A program made the position numbers and the translations under genes. Below the pieces are notes generated by a model. The model was given only the letters and a program-made list of their open reading frames with translations, did not search any database and was not told the origin of the DNA. 64,000 nucleotides of DNA from Gemmatimonadaceae bacterium (GTDB taxonomy: Bacteria; Latescibacterota; UBA2968; UBA8231), in assembly GCA_026706075.1 (NCBI GenBank), contig JAPOZM010000113.1, positions 1 to 64,000 of the forward strand. The letters are read 5' to 3'. Position 1 is the first letter of the stretch. Each line of letters starts with the position of its first letter. Below are positions 44,403 to 56,942 of the stretch, in pieces.

Positions 44403-45778
44403 CCGCTGCCGCCGCCCGCCTCCTCCTCGCCCTCTCCGTGACCGCTACGGGAGCCTTCGGCGTCGTCGGGGACAGCTCTCCCCGGGCCCTCGCTCTCGGG
44501 CGGTCGTACACGGCCCTGGCCCGGGGTCCCGAGGCCGCATTCTGGAACCCCGCGAACCTGGGCCTGGGCACCAGCCCGAGGTTCAAGTGGGAGATGGTGG
44601 CCGCCGGCCTCGGCCTGGTGGCCGAGAACAACGCCATCTCGGTGAAGGCCTACAACGACCACTTCACCGACGACGAGCACATCCTCACCGACCGGGACAA
44701 GCAGGACCTGCTCGCCGAGGTGCCGGAGGACGGCCTGAGGTTCAACATGGACCTCATGCCCTCGGTGGCCGCCGGCCTTCCCGTCAACGGCGGCATCGCC
44801 TTCCCCATGCCCTGGGGCATCCACGCCGCCGTCACCACCGGTCTCGCCGCCGGCGTCGAGGGCGAGCTGCCCAAGGACATGGTCGACCTGATGTTCTACG
44901 GCAACGAGTTCGATCGGCCGTACGACATCTCCGACTGGGACGGTTCCGGCTGGGCCGTGGCCAGCCTGAACTGGTCAGGCGCCAGGCCGTGGCTGCCGCC
45001 GGAGCTGGAGCCCTACCTGGGGGAGCTCTCCCTGGGCCTGACCTTCAAGCTTCTCGGCGGCGTCTACGGGGAGGTGGTGGAGACCAGCGGCGTCCTCGAG
45101 GTCCTTCCCGTGGGGGCGGAGCTGGACGACCTGCAGGGCCTGGCCCAGTACGGCGGCGGCCTCGGGTTCGGCATCGACCTCGGCGTTGCCGGAGTGACCC
45201 GGGACCACCGCACGACCTTCGGCCTCGGCGTGCTGAACCTGCTCGACACCATGACCTGGGGCATCGCGGCGCAGCAGGACTCCTTCTACGCCGCCGCCAG
45301 CGGCCTCCGGGTGACCCGGCTCCTCGACGTGGAGAACATCTGGGACATCGTCGACAAGGCCGACCTCAACGGGGACGGCGTGGAGGAGCACCTGGAGAAG
45401 GTCGGCGAGCGGAGCTTCTCGCGGTCCCTGCCGGCCCTGGTGCGCGTCGGCGTGGCCCGCCGCCAGACCTCGCAGCTGACCCTGCTCGGCAACTACGATC
45501 AGGCCCTGAGCGAAGGGTTCGGGCTGACGACGGCGCCCAGGATCTCCCTGGGCGCGGAATACCGGCTGGTGTCCTGGTTCCCGGCGCGCTCGGGCATCTC
45601 CCTCGGCGGCCGCAGCTCCAGCACCGGCGTCGGCTTCGCTTTCGGACCCTTCACCATCGGCGGCATGGAGCTGGAGCTCTTCGACTTCGCCTACGCAACC
45701 CGGGGGGGGCTGGTGCCCGGCTCCTCCAAAGGCTCGGCCCTGTCCCTCGCGTTCTTCCGGCTCAGCCTCATCGGCTGA
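44399..45778 (+). CDS. PorV/DUF5723-like outer-membrane barrel protein
   Basis: The 459-aa protein has a signal peptide (LLLALSVTATGAFG) and then PRALALGRSYTALARGPEAAFWNPANLG. That opening recurs in PorV, UPF0164 and related barrels of the FCB group. Glycine- and aromatic-rich strands alternate to the C-terminus, which ends in LSLAFFRLSLIG. An acidic calcium-like loop (DLNGDGVEEH) lies near residue 325. Its ATG overlaps the stop of the lipoprotein gene, so they may work together. PorV proteins shuttle cargo in type IX secretion, but nothing else of that system is here. Confidence 0.75.
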   Translation: MTAAAARLLLALSVTATGAFGVVGDSSPRALALGRSYTALARGPEAAFWNPANLGLGTSPRFKWEMVAAGLGLVAENNAISVKAYNDHFTDDEHILTDRDKQDLLAEVPEDGLRFNMDLMPSVAAGLPVNGGIAFPMPWGIHAAVTTGLAAGVEGELPKDMVDLMFYGNEFDRPYDISDWDGSGWAVASLNWSGARPWLPPELEPYLGELSLGLTFKLLGGVYGEVVETSGVLEVLPVGAELDDLQGLAQYGGGLGFGIDLGVAGVTRDHRTTFGLGVLNLLDTMTWGIAAQQDSFYAAASGLRVTRLLDVENIWDIVDKADLNGDGVEEHLEKVGERSFSRSLPALVRVGVARRQTSQLTLLGNYDQALSEGFGLTTAPRISLGAEYRLVSWFPARSGISLGGRSSSTGVGFAFGPFTIGGMELELFDFAYATRGGLVPGSSKGSALSLAFFRLSLIG

Positions 45779-45790
45779 AGCGCCGGCGCG

Positions 45791-45822
45791 TTGCCGGTCC
45801 ACGGCGCGTGCCGCTACCTTTG
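45791..45822 (+). promoter_or_regulatory. Predicted promoter of the PPK2 gene, Bacteroidota-like
   Basis: TTGCCG at 45791-45796, an 18-bp gap and TACCTTTG at 45815-45822. The second box matches the TAnnTTTG (-7) consensus of Bacteroidota sigma factors. It lies 31 nt before the ATG at 45853. Confidence 0.4.
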
Positions 45823-45852
45823 CGGGCCCTGCGGCAGGAGGAGAATCTCCCC

Positions 45853-46698
45853 ATGAGCAAGCCGAACAAGCAGGACGAGGGCCACGGCCACGGCGCGGAC
45901 GGGGACATCTACAGGAAGGACGGCCGCCTGAAGGGCGGGTTCTACGAACGCGAGCTGCAGCGGCTGCAGAACGAGCTCGTCAACCTTCAGTACTGGATCA
46001 AGGACCGCGACCTGCGGGTGGTCCTCGTCTTCGAGGGCCGCGGAGGGGCCGGCAAGGGCGGGGCGATCCAGCGCATCACCGAGCCCCTCAACCCCCGGGG
46101 CTGCCGCGTCGTGGCCCTGGCCAAGCCCTCGGACCGCGAACGCTCCCAGTGGTACTTCCAGCGCTATATCTCCCACCTGCCGTCGGCGGGTGAGATGGTG
46201 ATCTTCGACCGCAGCTGGTACAACCGCTCGGGCGTGGAGAAGGTGATGGGGTTCTGCACCGACAGGCAGTACCGCGAGTTCCTGCGCTCCTGCCCCGAGT
46301 TCGAGCGCATGCTGGTGCGCGACGGCATCATCCTTCTCAAGTACTGGTTTTCCGTCAGCGCCGAGGAGCAGGAGAAGCGCTTCCAGGCGCGCGCCGAGCA
46401 GGCCAGGAAACGCTGGAAGCTGAGCGCCATCGACCTGGCCGAGCGCGACCGCTGGGTCGACTTCTCCCGGGCCAAGGACGAGACCTTCTTCTACACCGAC
46501 ATCGAGGAGGCGCCCTGGAGGGTGGTCCTCTCGGACGACAAGAAGAAGGCGCGGCTGAACTGCATCCGCGACATCCTGGAGGCCATCCCTCACGAGGACA
46601 TCACGCCGCCCGAGGTGGCCCTGCCGCCGCGCACCGAAGGGGAGCCTTACCAGCGTCCGCCGCGCGAGGAGCAGCACTTCGTCTCCGAAGTCTACTGA
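45853..46698 (+). CDS. ppk2: Polyphosphate kinase 2 (PPK2) family protein
   Basis: PPK2 enzymes use polyphosphate to phosphorylate nucleoside mono- or diphosphates. The 281-aa protein has Walker A in VFEGRGGAGKGGAIQRI near residue 62, the segment PSDRERSQWYFQRYISHLP, Walker B in MVIFDRSWYNRSGVEKVMGF, and the lid region RKRWKLSAIDLAERDRW. This pattern fits class I (NDP-phosphorylating) PPK2. The class cannot be settled by eye. A short perfect stem (46702-46708 with 46711-46717) follows the stop. Confidence 0.93.
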   Translation: MSKPNKQDEGHGHGADGDIYRKDGRLKGGFYERELQRLQNELVNLQYWIKDRDLRVVLVFEGRGGAGKGGAIQRITEPLNPRGCRVVALAKPSDRERSQWYFQRYISHLPSAGEMVIFDRSWYNRSGVEKVMGFCTDRQYREFLRSCPEFERMLVRDGIILLKYWFSVSAEEQEKRFQARAEQARKRWKLSAIDLAERDRWVDFSRAKDETFFYTDIEEAPWRVVLSDDKKKARLNCIRDILEAIPHEDITPPEVALPPRTEGEPYQRPPREEQHFVSEVY

Positions 46699-46761
46699 GC
46701 CGCGGCCCAGGGGCCGCTGAAGCCCCCTCGGACACCAGGACCTCCGGTCCCACCCCCTGGG

Positions 46762-46816
46762 TGCCTGATCGGCACGGTTAGTGCCTCTCTTCCTGTTCGG
46801 ATCTGCCGATCAGGCA
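46762..46816. promoter_or_regulatory. Long-range inverted repeat upstream of clpB
   Basis: TGCCTGATCGGCA (46762-46774) is the exact inverse complement of TGCCGATCAGGCA (46804-46816), separated by 29 nt. Each arm is itself a near-palindrome (TGCC-N5-GGCA), so this could be two operator sites. CAGGC at 46811-46815 can alternatively pair with GCCTG at 46824-46828. It is not the CIRCE element (TTAGCACTC-N9-GAGTGCTAA). The clpB start is 58 nt downstream. Confidence 0.5.
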
Positions 46817-46874
46817 GGATTTCGCCTGAGGTACGGCTTTTGCACCATCGCCGCTGTCACCAGGAGCGATGGAG

Positions 46875-49508
<2,634 letters not shown>

Positions 49509-49544
49509 TACCCTCGAACCCTTTGGAGAAGAGGTGACAGCACG

Positions 49545-50975
<1,431 letters not shown>

Positions 50976-51056
50976 GTCCGACCTCGGCGGACGGCCCCTT
51001 GATGGCGGCGGACTTTCCGATCTACCCTCCGTGAGCGGCCGATCGATCCGAACATC

Positions 51057-51101
51057 GGCAGCGGTTCTGCGGCCGGTCGATACGGCCGCAGAACCGCTGC
51101 C
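51057..51101 (+). terminator. Rho-independent terminator after the degP gene
   Basis: GGCAGCGGTTCTGCGGCCG (51057-51075) pairs without a mismatch with CGGCCGCAGAACCGCTGCC (51083-51101). The loop is 7 nt, and TCTTCGTTT follows. The 19-bp stem is the strongest hairpin I noticed in the window. Confidence 0.8.
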
Positions 51102-51499
51102 TCTTCGTTTGTGACAGTCCCGCCGCAGACGCCCCGGCGACTACGGCCACACCACTGTCGGCCTTGCTGGGTCTGAGGAGGGGCCGTTTCCACGGTGGGG
51201 TCGAAGGCTTCGTGCAGAGCCTCGACCATGCCGGCGCCAACGGCCGGCTGCGGGGGCTCTCGGTGTTCGGGGCCGAACGCATCATCGACAGGCTCGAGAC
51301 GTTCCTCCGGGCCGATTTCTTCGAGCAGAGTGTGGGCTAACGTGATCGGCATCGAATCCGCGGGCGACGGGGATGTGGAGATGATCGGCCGCTTCACCCT
51401 GCATGCCGAGGTCCTCGTCCGGCGGCCCGGGCCTCCTCGCTGGTCCCGCCCTGCCGGCGGCGGCTTGACGGCGCCGACGGCAATCCCGTTCTACCGTCC
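51102..51499. other. Intergenic stretch, no confident gene
   Basis: About 400 nt between the degP terminator and the GH78-like gene. On the plus strand a frame ending at TAA 51338-51340 reads protein-like near its end (GGVEGFVQSLDHAGANGRL, then FGAERIIDRLETFLRADFF) but has no good start. A second frame ending near 51503 reads plausibly after 51336 (ANVIGIESAGDGDVEMIGRF). Together they could be a frameshifted gene remnant; neither is convincing enough to call. Confidence 0.35.
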
Positions 51500-53614
51500 G
51501 TGAACCATCGACCCATCCGACACGCCGGCGGCAGCGGCGCGCTCCTGCTGCGTCGCCGTCTGGCCCTCGAGGGGCCCTGCCGCGGCGGCAGGCTGCGAAT
51601 CGCCGCCAACGCCCCCGTGCAGCTCTACGTGGACGGCCTGCGGGTAGGCGGCGCCCCCGGCGGCGCCCTCGCCGAGCGCCCCCTGTGGCAGCCCCTGGTG
51701 CTGGAAGGCGTGCTGGAGGCCGGCTCCCACGAGATGCTCGCCGTCGTCGGGTCACCCCCCGGCGGCCAGGCTCCGTGGTTCGCCTGTCGTGGCCGCCTGA
51801 AGGGAGTGGCCGGTGGTCCCGCTCAACCCGTCGAATCCGACCTCCGATGGCAGGCCTTCCCGCTGGCCGGCGGCGACGGCTTCTCGGCCCTCGATGATCC
51901 CCCGGCAGAGGAGGACTGGGAGGGCGTCGAGAGCGCCCCGGGGATCGAGGTGCGGGGTGAGGCACCGCGGGCCGACGAGCGCCTGGCGGCCGCCCGCGGC
52001 TTCGCGGTCTTCGAGGAGACCCTGCCCGGCGGCGGCCTCTCCTTCACGCCGGCCTCGGTGGGGCCGGGGGGCTGCAAGTGCGTCCATCGCGACCAGCTGC
52101 TGGCCACGACGGGGCGGACCTCGGTGCTCACCGGCAACCACCGGGCCATCGCCTTCGTCCTCGACTTCGGGCGAATCGTCACCGGCTATCCGTGTCTGCG
52201 TCTGCGCGAGGGGCGGGGCGGTGTCGTCGAGATCGGCGCCGCAGCCGCCTGGGGCCGTATCGACCACGGGCTGCGCTACGTCTGCGCCTCCGGCCGACAG
52301 GAGTGGTACGGGCTGACGCCGGTGCGTTGCCGCTACCTGGTGGTGCGCCTGAGCGGATTCACGGAGGAGGTCGAGCTAGAGCGCCTGGCCCTGAGCGAGC
52401 GCTTCGTCGCCGCCGAGGGGCAGGCCGCCCTGGCCGTCGGCCCCGGCCACGACCTGGCGTGGGAGACGGGTCCCCCCTCCCTTCAGGGCAGCCGCCTCGA
52501 CGCCTACGTCACCGATCCGCCGCCGGCGGCCTGCGACTGGTGGGGTACCCGCGCCCTGCTGCTGGCCGACGCCGTGCGCACCGGCCACCTCGCCGCCGGC
52601 CGCGCCACCCTCCTGGGGCGGGCCCCGGACCCGCACCGCCCCCTGGCCCGGGACCGCCCCTTCCCGGTCTGTCTCGAGGCCTACCACGATTACTCGGGAG
52701 ACGACGACACTCTGGGACAACTGCTTCCCACCGCTGTCGAAGCCGCCCTTCGCGGGCCCGATGCCGTTGCCGGCGCCGCGTCACTGGCGGCGGCGGCGGC
52801 CGCCGCCGGCGCCGCGGAGCGGCTTTGCCGGCGGGCCGGAGAGGACACCGACGCCGGGCGCTGCCGAGAGGCGGCCGACTCGGCTCGGACCGGCCTGGAG
52901 AGGCTGTGGCGGCCCGAGCCGGGTCTCTACGCCGAGGGCGCCCAGGGCGGCTTCAGCCAGAGCGCAAACGCGCTGATCCTGGCCGCCGACGCCGCCCCCG
53001 AGGACCGGTCGGGGCACATGGCCGCGGCCCTGCGGGGCCCCGGAGTGGCGCCGGTGGCGGGCCTCACCGAGGCGGTGCTGCTGGCCGAGGGGCTCTGGCG
53101 GTCGGGGCACGGGGCGCGCGCCCTGGAGGTGATCGACACCTGGTGGCTGCGGATCGTCGGCCGCGAAGGCTCCACCTGGCGCGACAAGCGGGGACCGGAG
53201 GAGGACATCGCGGCCCCCGGCCCCGACTACCTCCTCGGCAGGTTCCTCCTCGGCATTTCGCCGACGGAGCCCGGCTTCGCGCGCCGCCGGGTGGAGCCCG
53301 CCCTGTCCCTGGCCGACGGCGCCCGGGGCCGGCTGCCTACCGCGGCGGGGGACCTCTCCGTCGAGTGGCGTACGGGCGAAGTGGAAGGCGTGCGGCGAAC
53401 GACGGTTCAACTCCAGGCGTGCGGCGCCGGCCAGACGGAGCTGGTTCTCGAACGGGGCGGCCGTCCACGACCGACGCTGAGCGTCGACGGTGAGGTCGTC
53501 TGGCGCAACGAGAAGCTCTACCCCAACGCCAGTGTCCGCGAGACCGCTGCGGGTCCGGAGGCGGTAAACCTCCTCTTTCGGGGAGCGGGCGCCTGGGAGG
53601 TGATCCTCGAATGA
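51500..53614 (+). CDS. GH78 alpha-L-rhamnosidase-like protein, degenerate active site
   Basis: The 704-aa protein has the GH78 layout: N-terminal beta domains (LRIAANAPVQLYVDGLRVGG), an FDFGRIVTGY-like block (FVLDFGRIVTGYPCLRLREG), an alpha/alpha barrel and a C-terminal beta domain. The expected catalytic stretch (normally C-x-x-R-x-E-x-x-W-x-G-D) reads DPPPAACDWWGTRALLLADA, so the usual acidic residues are missing. The end GPDYLLGRFLLGISPTEPGF also matches GH78. No signal peptide. It starts with GTG and overlaps the next gene by four bases. It may be inactive or bind rather than cleave sugar. Confidence 0.65.
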   Translation: MNHRPIRHAGGSGALLLRRRLALEGPCRGGRLRIAANAPVQLYVDGLRVGGAPGGALAERPLWQPLVLEGVLEAGSHEMLAVVGSPPGGQAPWFACRGRLKGVAGGPAQPVESDLRWQAFPLAGGDGFSALDDPPAEEDWEGVESAPGIEVRGEAPRADERLAAARGFAVFEETLPGGGLSFTPASVGPGGCKCVHRDQLLATTGRTSVLTGNHRAIAFVLDFGRIVTGYPCLRLREGRGGVVEIGAAAAWGRIDHGLRYVCASGRQEWYGLTPVRCRYLVVRLSGFTEEVELERLALSERFVAAEGQAALAVGPGHDLAWETGPPSLQGSRLDAYVTDPPPAACDWWGTRALLLADAVRTGHLAAGRATLLGRAPDPHRPLARDRPFPVCLEAYHDYSGDDDTLGQLLPTAVEAALRGPDAVAGAASLAAAAAAAGAAERLCRRAGEDTDAGRCREAADSARTGLERLWRPEPGLYAEGAQGGFSQSANALILAADAAPEDRSGHMAAALRGPGVAPVAGLTEAVLLAEGLWRSGHGARALEVIDTWWLRIVGREGSTWRDKRGPEEDIAAPGPDYLLGRFLLGISPTEPGFARRRVEPALSLADGARGRLPTAAGDLSVEWRTGEVEGVRRTTVQLQACGAGQTELVLERGGRPRPTLSVDGEVVWRNEKLYPNASVRETAAGPEAVNLLFRGAGAWEVILE

Positions 53615-54291
53615 GCGAGCCGACCCCCCTGCACACGGCGGTACGGGAACCGAGGATCGCGGGCTCCGGCCCGCCCCCGCTGCTGGTGATGCTCCATGGG
53701 TACGGCAGCGACGAGGCCGATCTGCTCGGTCTGGCGGACTTCCTCGATCCGCGGCTGCGGGTGCTCAGCTTTCGGGCGCCGATCCCCCTGGACATGGGCG
53801 GATACGCCTGGTTTCCCCTGGAGATCGCGGGGGCGGGTCTGGCCGGTGACTACGACCAGGCGGAGCGCTCCCTGGCGCAGCTGGCAGGGCACCTCGACGC
53901 GGTCCTGCACGAGCAAGGCCACGGCGGCGGGGAAACCCTCGTACTCGGCTTCAGCCAGGGCGGGGCCATGGCCCTCGAGCTGCTGCTGGCGCGGCCGCAG
54001 GCGGTCACGGGGGTGGCCTTTCTCAGCGGCCTCTGGGTGAAGCAGCGCATGCCGGGGGATCCGGACGTGAGGGCCGCGGTGAAGGGCAAGCCCGTGCTGC
54101 ACACCCATGGAACCGGCGATCCGCTGATCCCCCTCGCGGATGCGCGGGCGACGCGGGGCCTGCTGGAGGAGCTGGAGGTCGACCTCAGCTACCGCGAGTA
54201 CGCCATGGGCCACCAGATCGACGAGGACTGCCTGCGGGACCTGATCGAATGGATCGGAGCGCGCCTGGAGGCTTCGGTCTCCGGGGGCTGA
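53611..54291 (+). CDS. Alpha/beta-hydrolase, phospholipase/carboxylesterase type
   Basis: The 226-aa protein belongs to the small carboxylesterase/acyl-protein-thioesterase group. It has the opening LVMLHGYGSDEADLLGLADF, the nucleophile elbow LGFSQGGAMALELL with Ser near residue 116, Asp in GTGDPLIPLADA and His in YAMGHQIDEDCL. No signal peptide. The ATG overlaps the stop of the GH78-like gene. Its natural ester substrate is not known. Confidence 0.85.
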   Translation: MSEPTPLHTAVREPRIAGSGPPPLLVMLHGYGSDEADLLGLADFLDPRLRVLSFRAPIPLDMGGYAWFPLEIAGAGLAGDYDQAERSLAQLAGHLDAVLHEQGHGGGETLVLGFSQGGAMALELLLARPQAVTGVAFLSGLWVKQRMPGDPDVRAAVKGKPVLHTHGTGDPLIPLADARATRGLLEELEVDLSYREYAMGHQIDEDCLRDLIEWIGARLEASVSGG

Positions 54292-54302
54292 CTCCGGCCC
54301 CC
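54283..54302. terminator. Hairpin between convergent esterase and hemH genes
   Basis: GGGGGC (54283-54288) pairs with GCCCCC (54297-54302) around an 8-nt loop. It overlaps the end of the esterase gene and abuts the hemH stop. Short and without T runs, so a bidirectional terminator role is tentative. Confidence 0.3.
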
Positions 54303-55340
54303 TCAGTCCTCGGCGCCGTCCACCCAGCCGGAAGCCTCGGCGCGGACGATTTCCGCCATGGCGTCGAGCCAGCGCGGGTGGTCGTTGAGGCACGGCGCCA
54401 GGTGCAGGGACCGCCCCCCCGCCCCGAGGAAGATCTCCCGGCCTTCGTTGCCGATCTCGTCGAGCGTTTCCAGGCAGTCGGCGGTGAATCCCGGGCAGGC
54501 GGCCAGCAGGGTGCCGACCCCCTGTGCGGGCAGCCCTCCGAGGATGTCCTCGGTGTACGGCTGCAGCCACTCCTCCTTGCCGAAGCGCGACTGGAAGCCC
54601 AGCGCCCACTGCTCCGCCCCCAGGCCGAGGCTGGCGGCCAGCAGCCGCGCCGTCTCCCGGCACTGGTCGCGGTAGGGATCCCCCTCCTCCACGTATCGCA
54701 GGGGGATGCCGTGGAAGGTGATCAACCAGCGGTCGGGCGGGGTATCGAGCTGCACTGCCTGCTCTTCGAGAATGGCGCGCAGGCTGTCGATGTAGGCCGG
54801 GTGGTCGTAGTAGGGGGGCACGAAGCGCAGGGTGGGCATGCGGCGGCGGCGGTCGAAGAACCAGGTGCAGCGGCGGCCGAAGGCGGCGCGGGTGACGGCG
54901 TCGTAGACCGAGCCCGTGGTCGAGCAGGAGAACTGGGGGAACATGGGCAACACGAGGATGCGCTCGATGCCCTCGCCGGCGAGGGTGGCCATGGCCGACT
55001 CGATGCCGGGCTCGCCGTAGCGCATGCCCAGGACGACGCGGTAGGCGCCGCCCAGCCTCTCCTGCAGCCCCTGCTCCTGGGCCCGCGAGTGGACCAGCAG
55101 GGGCGAGCCCTTGTCGGTCCAGATGCGGCGGTAGAGCCGGGCCGAGCGCGCCGGCCGCCGGGTGAGTACGAGGAGGTGGAGGATCGGCCACCACCTCCAG
55201 GGGCTCAGATCGATCACCCGGCGGTCGCTGAGGAACTGGCGCAGGTAGGGTCTCAGGGCCCGCGCCTCGGGGGCGGCGGGGGTGCCCAGCTGGGCGATCA
55301 GCACGCCCACCGGGGAGGTTGGCGCGGAGGGCTCGGTCAT
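54303..55340 (-). CDS. hemH: Ferrochelatase
   Basis: Ferrochelatase inserts Fe2+ into the porphyrin at the end of heme synthesis. The 345-aa protein has the family opening (GVLIAQLGTPAAPEARALRP), a QFSCSTTGS segment, the catalytic histidine in WLITFHGIPLRY near residue 203, SRFGKEEWLQPYT, and the paired glutamate in FTADCLETLDEIG. No other heme gene is in the window. The ATG at 55340 lies close to the divergent kinase-like gene, with a TATATT at 55378-55383 as a possible -10 box. Confidence 0.94.
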   Translation of the reverse strand: MTEPSAPTSPVGVLIAQLGTPAAPEARALRPYLRQFLSDRRVIDLSPWRWWPILHLLVLTRRPARSARLYRRIWTDKGSPLLVHSRAQEQGLQERLGGAYRVVLGMRYGEPGIESAMATLAGEGIERILVLPMFPQFSCSTTGSVYDAVTRAAFGRRCTWFFDRRRRMPTLRFVPPYYDHPAYIDSLRAILEEQAVQLDTPPDRWLITFHGIPLRYVEEGDPYRDQCRETARLLAASLGLGAEQWALGFQSRFGKEEWLQPYTEDILGGLPAQGVGTLLAACPGFTADCLETLDEIGNEGREIFLGAGGRSLHLAPCLNDHPRWLDAMAEIVRAEASGWVDGAED

Positions 55341-55423
55341 GCGCTCCGATGTGGCCGGCGGTGGAGGGGGTGCCTAATATACCGCCAGATCGCCACCAGG
55401 TATTCTGCCGGAAAGGACAGCGC

Positions 55424-56143
55424 ATGCGTTGCGTCTTCGTCGGCGTCGAGTACGCCGGCAAGTCGACCCTGATCGAACTGCTGACCGCATACTACCGCCA
55501 GCGCAGTCAGCGGGTGCACGTGGACGACCACTTCACGATTCCCGACTCCTCCCTCAGTCCCCAGTCGCGGGCCCGGTACATCGACTTCCCCGACGACGTC
55601 AAGGAGCGCATGCAGCGCATGCAGCTCCAGTACCACGTGGAGGTCATCAAGAACTACGACCACGTGATGATCGGCGGCTGGCACATCGAAGAGCGGATCT
55701 ACTCGGATTTCTACGGTGAGGATCGGGACCACCCCTACTACCCCCGCTACGCGCAGAGTCATCACCGTCTCTACGAGGTCCAGGTGCTGGAGGCGCGGCT
55801 GCCCGACTTGGCCCTGATCCACGTGACCGCCTCGGACGACACCATTCGCGAGCGCATGGAGTCGGACCCCCACGAGTACCAGATCATCCGGCCGGGGGAC
55901 GTGGCCGAGCTGAAGGCGCGCTTCGCGGACGACGTGGCAGCCTCCCTGTTCACCGACAAGCACCGGCTCATCGAGCTGGACACCACCGGCCGCAGCCCCG
56001 GCGAGTCCCTCGACGAGCTGCTCCTCAAGTCGGAACCGCTGATCACCCAGGGCGAGCTGGCCATCCGGAGCCTTCCCGTCCCCGAGAGCGAGTACGACGT
56101 GGTCTACGAGAACGGGGTGAGGCGTACGGTCCCCCGGACCTAG
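55424..56143 (+). CDS. P-loop kinase-like protein, substrate unknown
   Basis: The 239-aa protein starts directly at a Walker A loop (CVFVGVEYAGKSTLIELL) and keeps the shape of a nucleotide- or sugar-kinase fold. Visible parts are VHVDDHFTIPDSS, a possible Walker B region (YDHVMIGGWHIEERIYSDFY), and a lid-like segment with RERMESDPHEYQIIRPGD. I do not know its substrate. Thymidylate-kinase-like and AAA_33-type proteins are the closest in look. AAAGGA lies six bases before the ATG. It is monocistronic or followed by the small ORF and trmH-like gene. Confidence 0.65.
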   Translation: MRCVFVGVEYAGKSTLIELLTAYYRQRSQRVHVDDHFTIPDSSLSPQSRARYIDFPDDVKERMQRMQLQYHVEVIKNYDHVMIGGWHIEERIYSDFYGEDRDHPYYPRYAQSHHRLYEVQVLEARLPDLALIHVTASDDTIRERMESDPHEYQIIRPGDVAELKARFADDVAASLFTDKHRLIELDTTGRSPGESLDELLLKSEPLITQGELAIRSLPVPESEYDVVYENGVRRTVPRT

Positions 56144-56228
56144 GCAGAGTCCCGGACAGCTTCCCGGAGAGGCCGCCGCCGGCGGGGTTCGTTTCTCCTC
56201 AAATCCTCCCTCCCCTCGGGCTGGACCC

Positions 56229-56378
56229 ATGAGCGGATCCCGGTCTTCGGCGGGCATCTCCCGGCGGCTGGTCAACGCCTCTCTCGGCGCGGGCCGGGCC
56301 GCAGCGGCGACCGGCCTCGGGGCCGCCCTGGCCTGCGTGTGGCCCTTTGGCCGCGCCCCCTCCGGGGAAGGGAGCTGA
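56229..56378 (+). CDS. Possible small protein of 49 aa
   Basis: An ORF too short to be obvious: MSGSRSSAGISRRLVNASLG and on, with one alanine-rich, weakly hydrophobic stretch (AAAATGLGAALACVW). It sits directly before the SpoU methyltransferase gene, ending just before its GTG. There is no good ribosome-binding site and no homologue I recognise, so it may equally be non-coding leader sequence. Confidence 0.25.
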   Translation: MSGSRSSAGISRRLVNASLGAGRAAAATGLGAALACVWPFGRAPSGEGS

Positions 56379-56383
56379 CCCCC

Positions 56384-56920
56384 GTGCTGCCCCTTCGCAA
56401 GGTCGAGATCCGCCGCCTCTTCGAGAAGGCGGCGCGCGACTATCCCCCGAGGGCGGAGCTCGCCTTCCTGCTGCAGAGCATGGAGGACCCCCGCAACGTG
56501 GGGTCCCTCTTCCGCGTGGCCGACGCCGTCGGCGCCCGCGAGCTGGTGCTGGCGGGCCGGACCCCGGCGCCCCCCGACGAGGAGATCGACCGCACCTCCC
56601 GCGGGCACGACCGGCGGGTCCCGTGGCGGGCCATCGCCGACATGCAGGAGGCGATGCGCACGCTACGCGCGGAGGGTTATCATCTCGTCGCCCTGGAGAC
56701 GGCCCGGGGGGCCCGGTGCTTCCTGGAGTATCCCTGGACCGAGAAGGTCTGCCTCGTCCTCGGCAACGAGTCGAAGGGCGTGTACCCGGCGACCCTGGCC
56801 CTGTGCGACGGCGCCGTCTTCGTCCCCATGTACGGCAAGGGGCCGTCGATGAACGTCCACGTGGCCGCCGCCCTGGTGGCCTACGAGGCGGTCCTGCGGG
56901 GCGGCGGGAAGGCGGGCTGA
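56384..56920 (+). CDS. SpoU/TrmH family RNA 2'-O-methyltransferase
   Basis: This is a SPOUT-class enzyme that methylates ribose in tRNA or rRNA using SAM. The three motifs are seen: ELAFLLQSMEDPRNVGSLFRVADA (motif 1), VCLVLGNESKGVYPATLALCD (motif 2) and VFVPMYGKGPSMNVHVAAALV (motif 3, knot). The 178-aa size resembles TrmL/TrmH. The start is GTG 56384; the frame opens from 56339. The RNA target is not readable. Confidence 0.9.
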   Translation: MLPLRKVEIRRLFEKAARDYPPRAELAFLLQSMEDPRNVGSLFRVADAVGARELVLAGRTPAPPDEEIDRTSRGHDRRVPWRAIADMQEAMRTLRAEGYHLVALETARGARCFLEYPWTEKVCLVLGNESKGVYPATLALCDGAVFVPMYGKGPSMNVHVAAALVAYEAVLRGGGKAG

Positions 56921-56942
56921 GCGGTGGTTGCAGGTCCGGGCG

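Noticed and set aside
46699..46874. CIRCE or sigma-32 promoter expected before clpB
   Set aside because: Neither TTAGCACTC-N9-GAGTGCTAA nor CTTGAAA/CCCCAT is present; a different inverted repeat is.
51035..51340. 101-codon plus-strand frame with protein-like C-terminal half
   Set aside because: It crosses the strong terminator hairpin and has no ATG or clear ribosome-binding site. Kept only as a possible remnant.
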